DNA of 5,274 nt from an uncultured Clostridia bacterium (GTDB taxonomy: Bacteria; Bacillota; Clostridia; Lachnospirales; CAMVHY01): contig CAMKTI010000121.1 in the NCBI GenBank assembly GCA_946415665.1, positions 1 to 5,274 on the forward strand, written 5' to 3'. Each line of letters opens with the position of its first letter. Position 1 is the first letter of the stretch. Made by a program: the position numbers and the translations under genes. This document shows positions 5,239 to 5,274 of this stretch, piece by piece. Below the pieces are notes generated by a model that saw nothing but the letters and a program-made list of their open reading frames with translations, searched no databases and was not told the DNA's origin.

Positions 5239-5274
5239 AAAAAAATATATTTTTTATCCGATTAATTTAATTTT

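Larger units (their letters stand above)
5206..5274. repeat. 69-bp direct repeat carrying the paralogue promoter, copy 2
   Basis: Identical to 2679-2747 over its full visible length and cut by the window edge, so its right boundary is unknown. Confidence 0.95.

Noticed and set aside
2679..5274. Direct repeats as insertion-sequence ends or a CRISPR array
   Set aside because: Only two copies are present, about 2.5 kb apart, each placed exactly on a promoter, with no transposase, no target-site duplication and no spacer array between them.
1..5274. tRNA, rRNA or riboswitch genes
   Set aside because: I saw no GC-richer structured segment, cloverleaf or CCA end on either strand; leaders are about 23-44 nt and too short for a riboswitch.

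Overview
The window is a very AT-rich stretch of bacterial DNA in which every supported gene lies on the minus strand. Shine-Dalgarno sequences (AGGTGG, AGGTG, GAGGTG) and near-consensus TTGACA / TANAAT promoters with 17-bp spacers indicate a bacterium. All 19 Trp codons in the two large genes are TGG, which fits the standard bacterial code. A ubiquitin-interacting-motif-like C-terminus on one membrane protein, and hairpin membrane anchors in both large proteins, suggest a host-associated, probably intracellular, bacterium. I cannot name the taxon or the protein family from sequence alone.

Layout in the direction of transcription (right to left): (a) promoter copy 2 (5209-5237) and a 584-aa membrane protein (5179-3425); (b) a 714-bp interval with a decayed small membrane-protein gene (3290-2985) and terminator B (2836-2799); (c) promoter copy 1 (2710-2682) and a 648-aa paralogue (2647-701); (d) terminator A (590-555); (e) an independent consensus promoter (439-411) driving a gene (from 360) that runs off the left edge.

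The two large proteins are diverged paralogues with one architecture: no signal peptide, a polar N-terminus, two tandem copies of an unrecognised Trp/Tyr/Phe-rich module, a start of a possible third copy (HQY-x-C-x-V), a charged linker, a C-terminal two-pass hydrophobic hairpin sharing FLxSWxxVV...DKxIxxP, and a divergent polar tail. The tail of the 584-aa protein ends in a near-canonical ubiquitin-interacting motif; the tail of the 648-aa protein begins with a juxtamembrane Cys cluster. Their promoters lie in a 69-bp repeat that is identical in both copies, while the genes have diverged strongly. Related terminators follow each unit. This looks like a tandem, co-regulated, fast-evolving family of anchored surface or effector proteins. 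The array may continue beyond the right edge, because the window ends inside or exactly at the end of the repeat.
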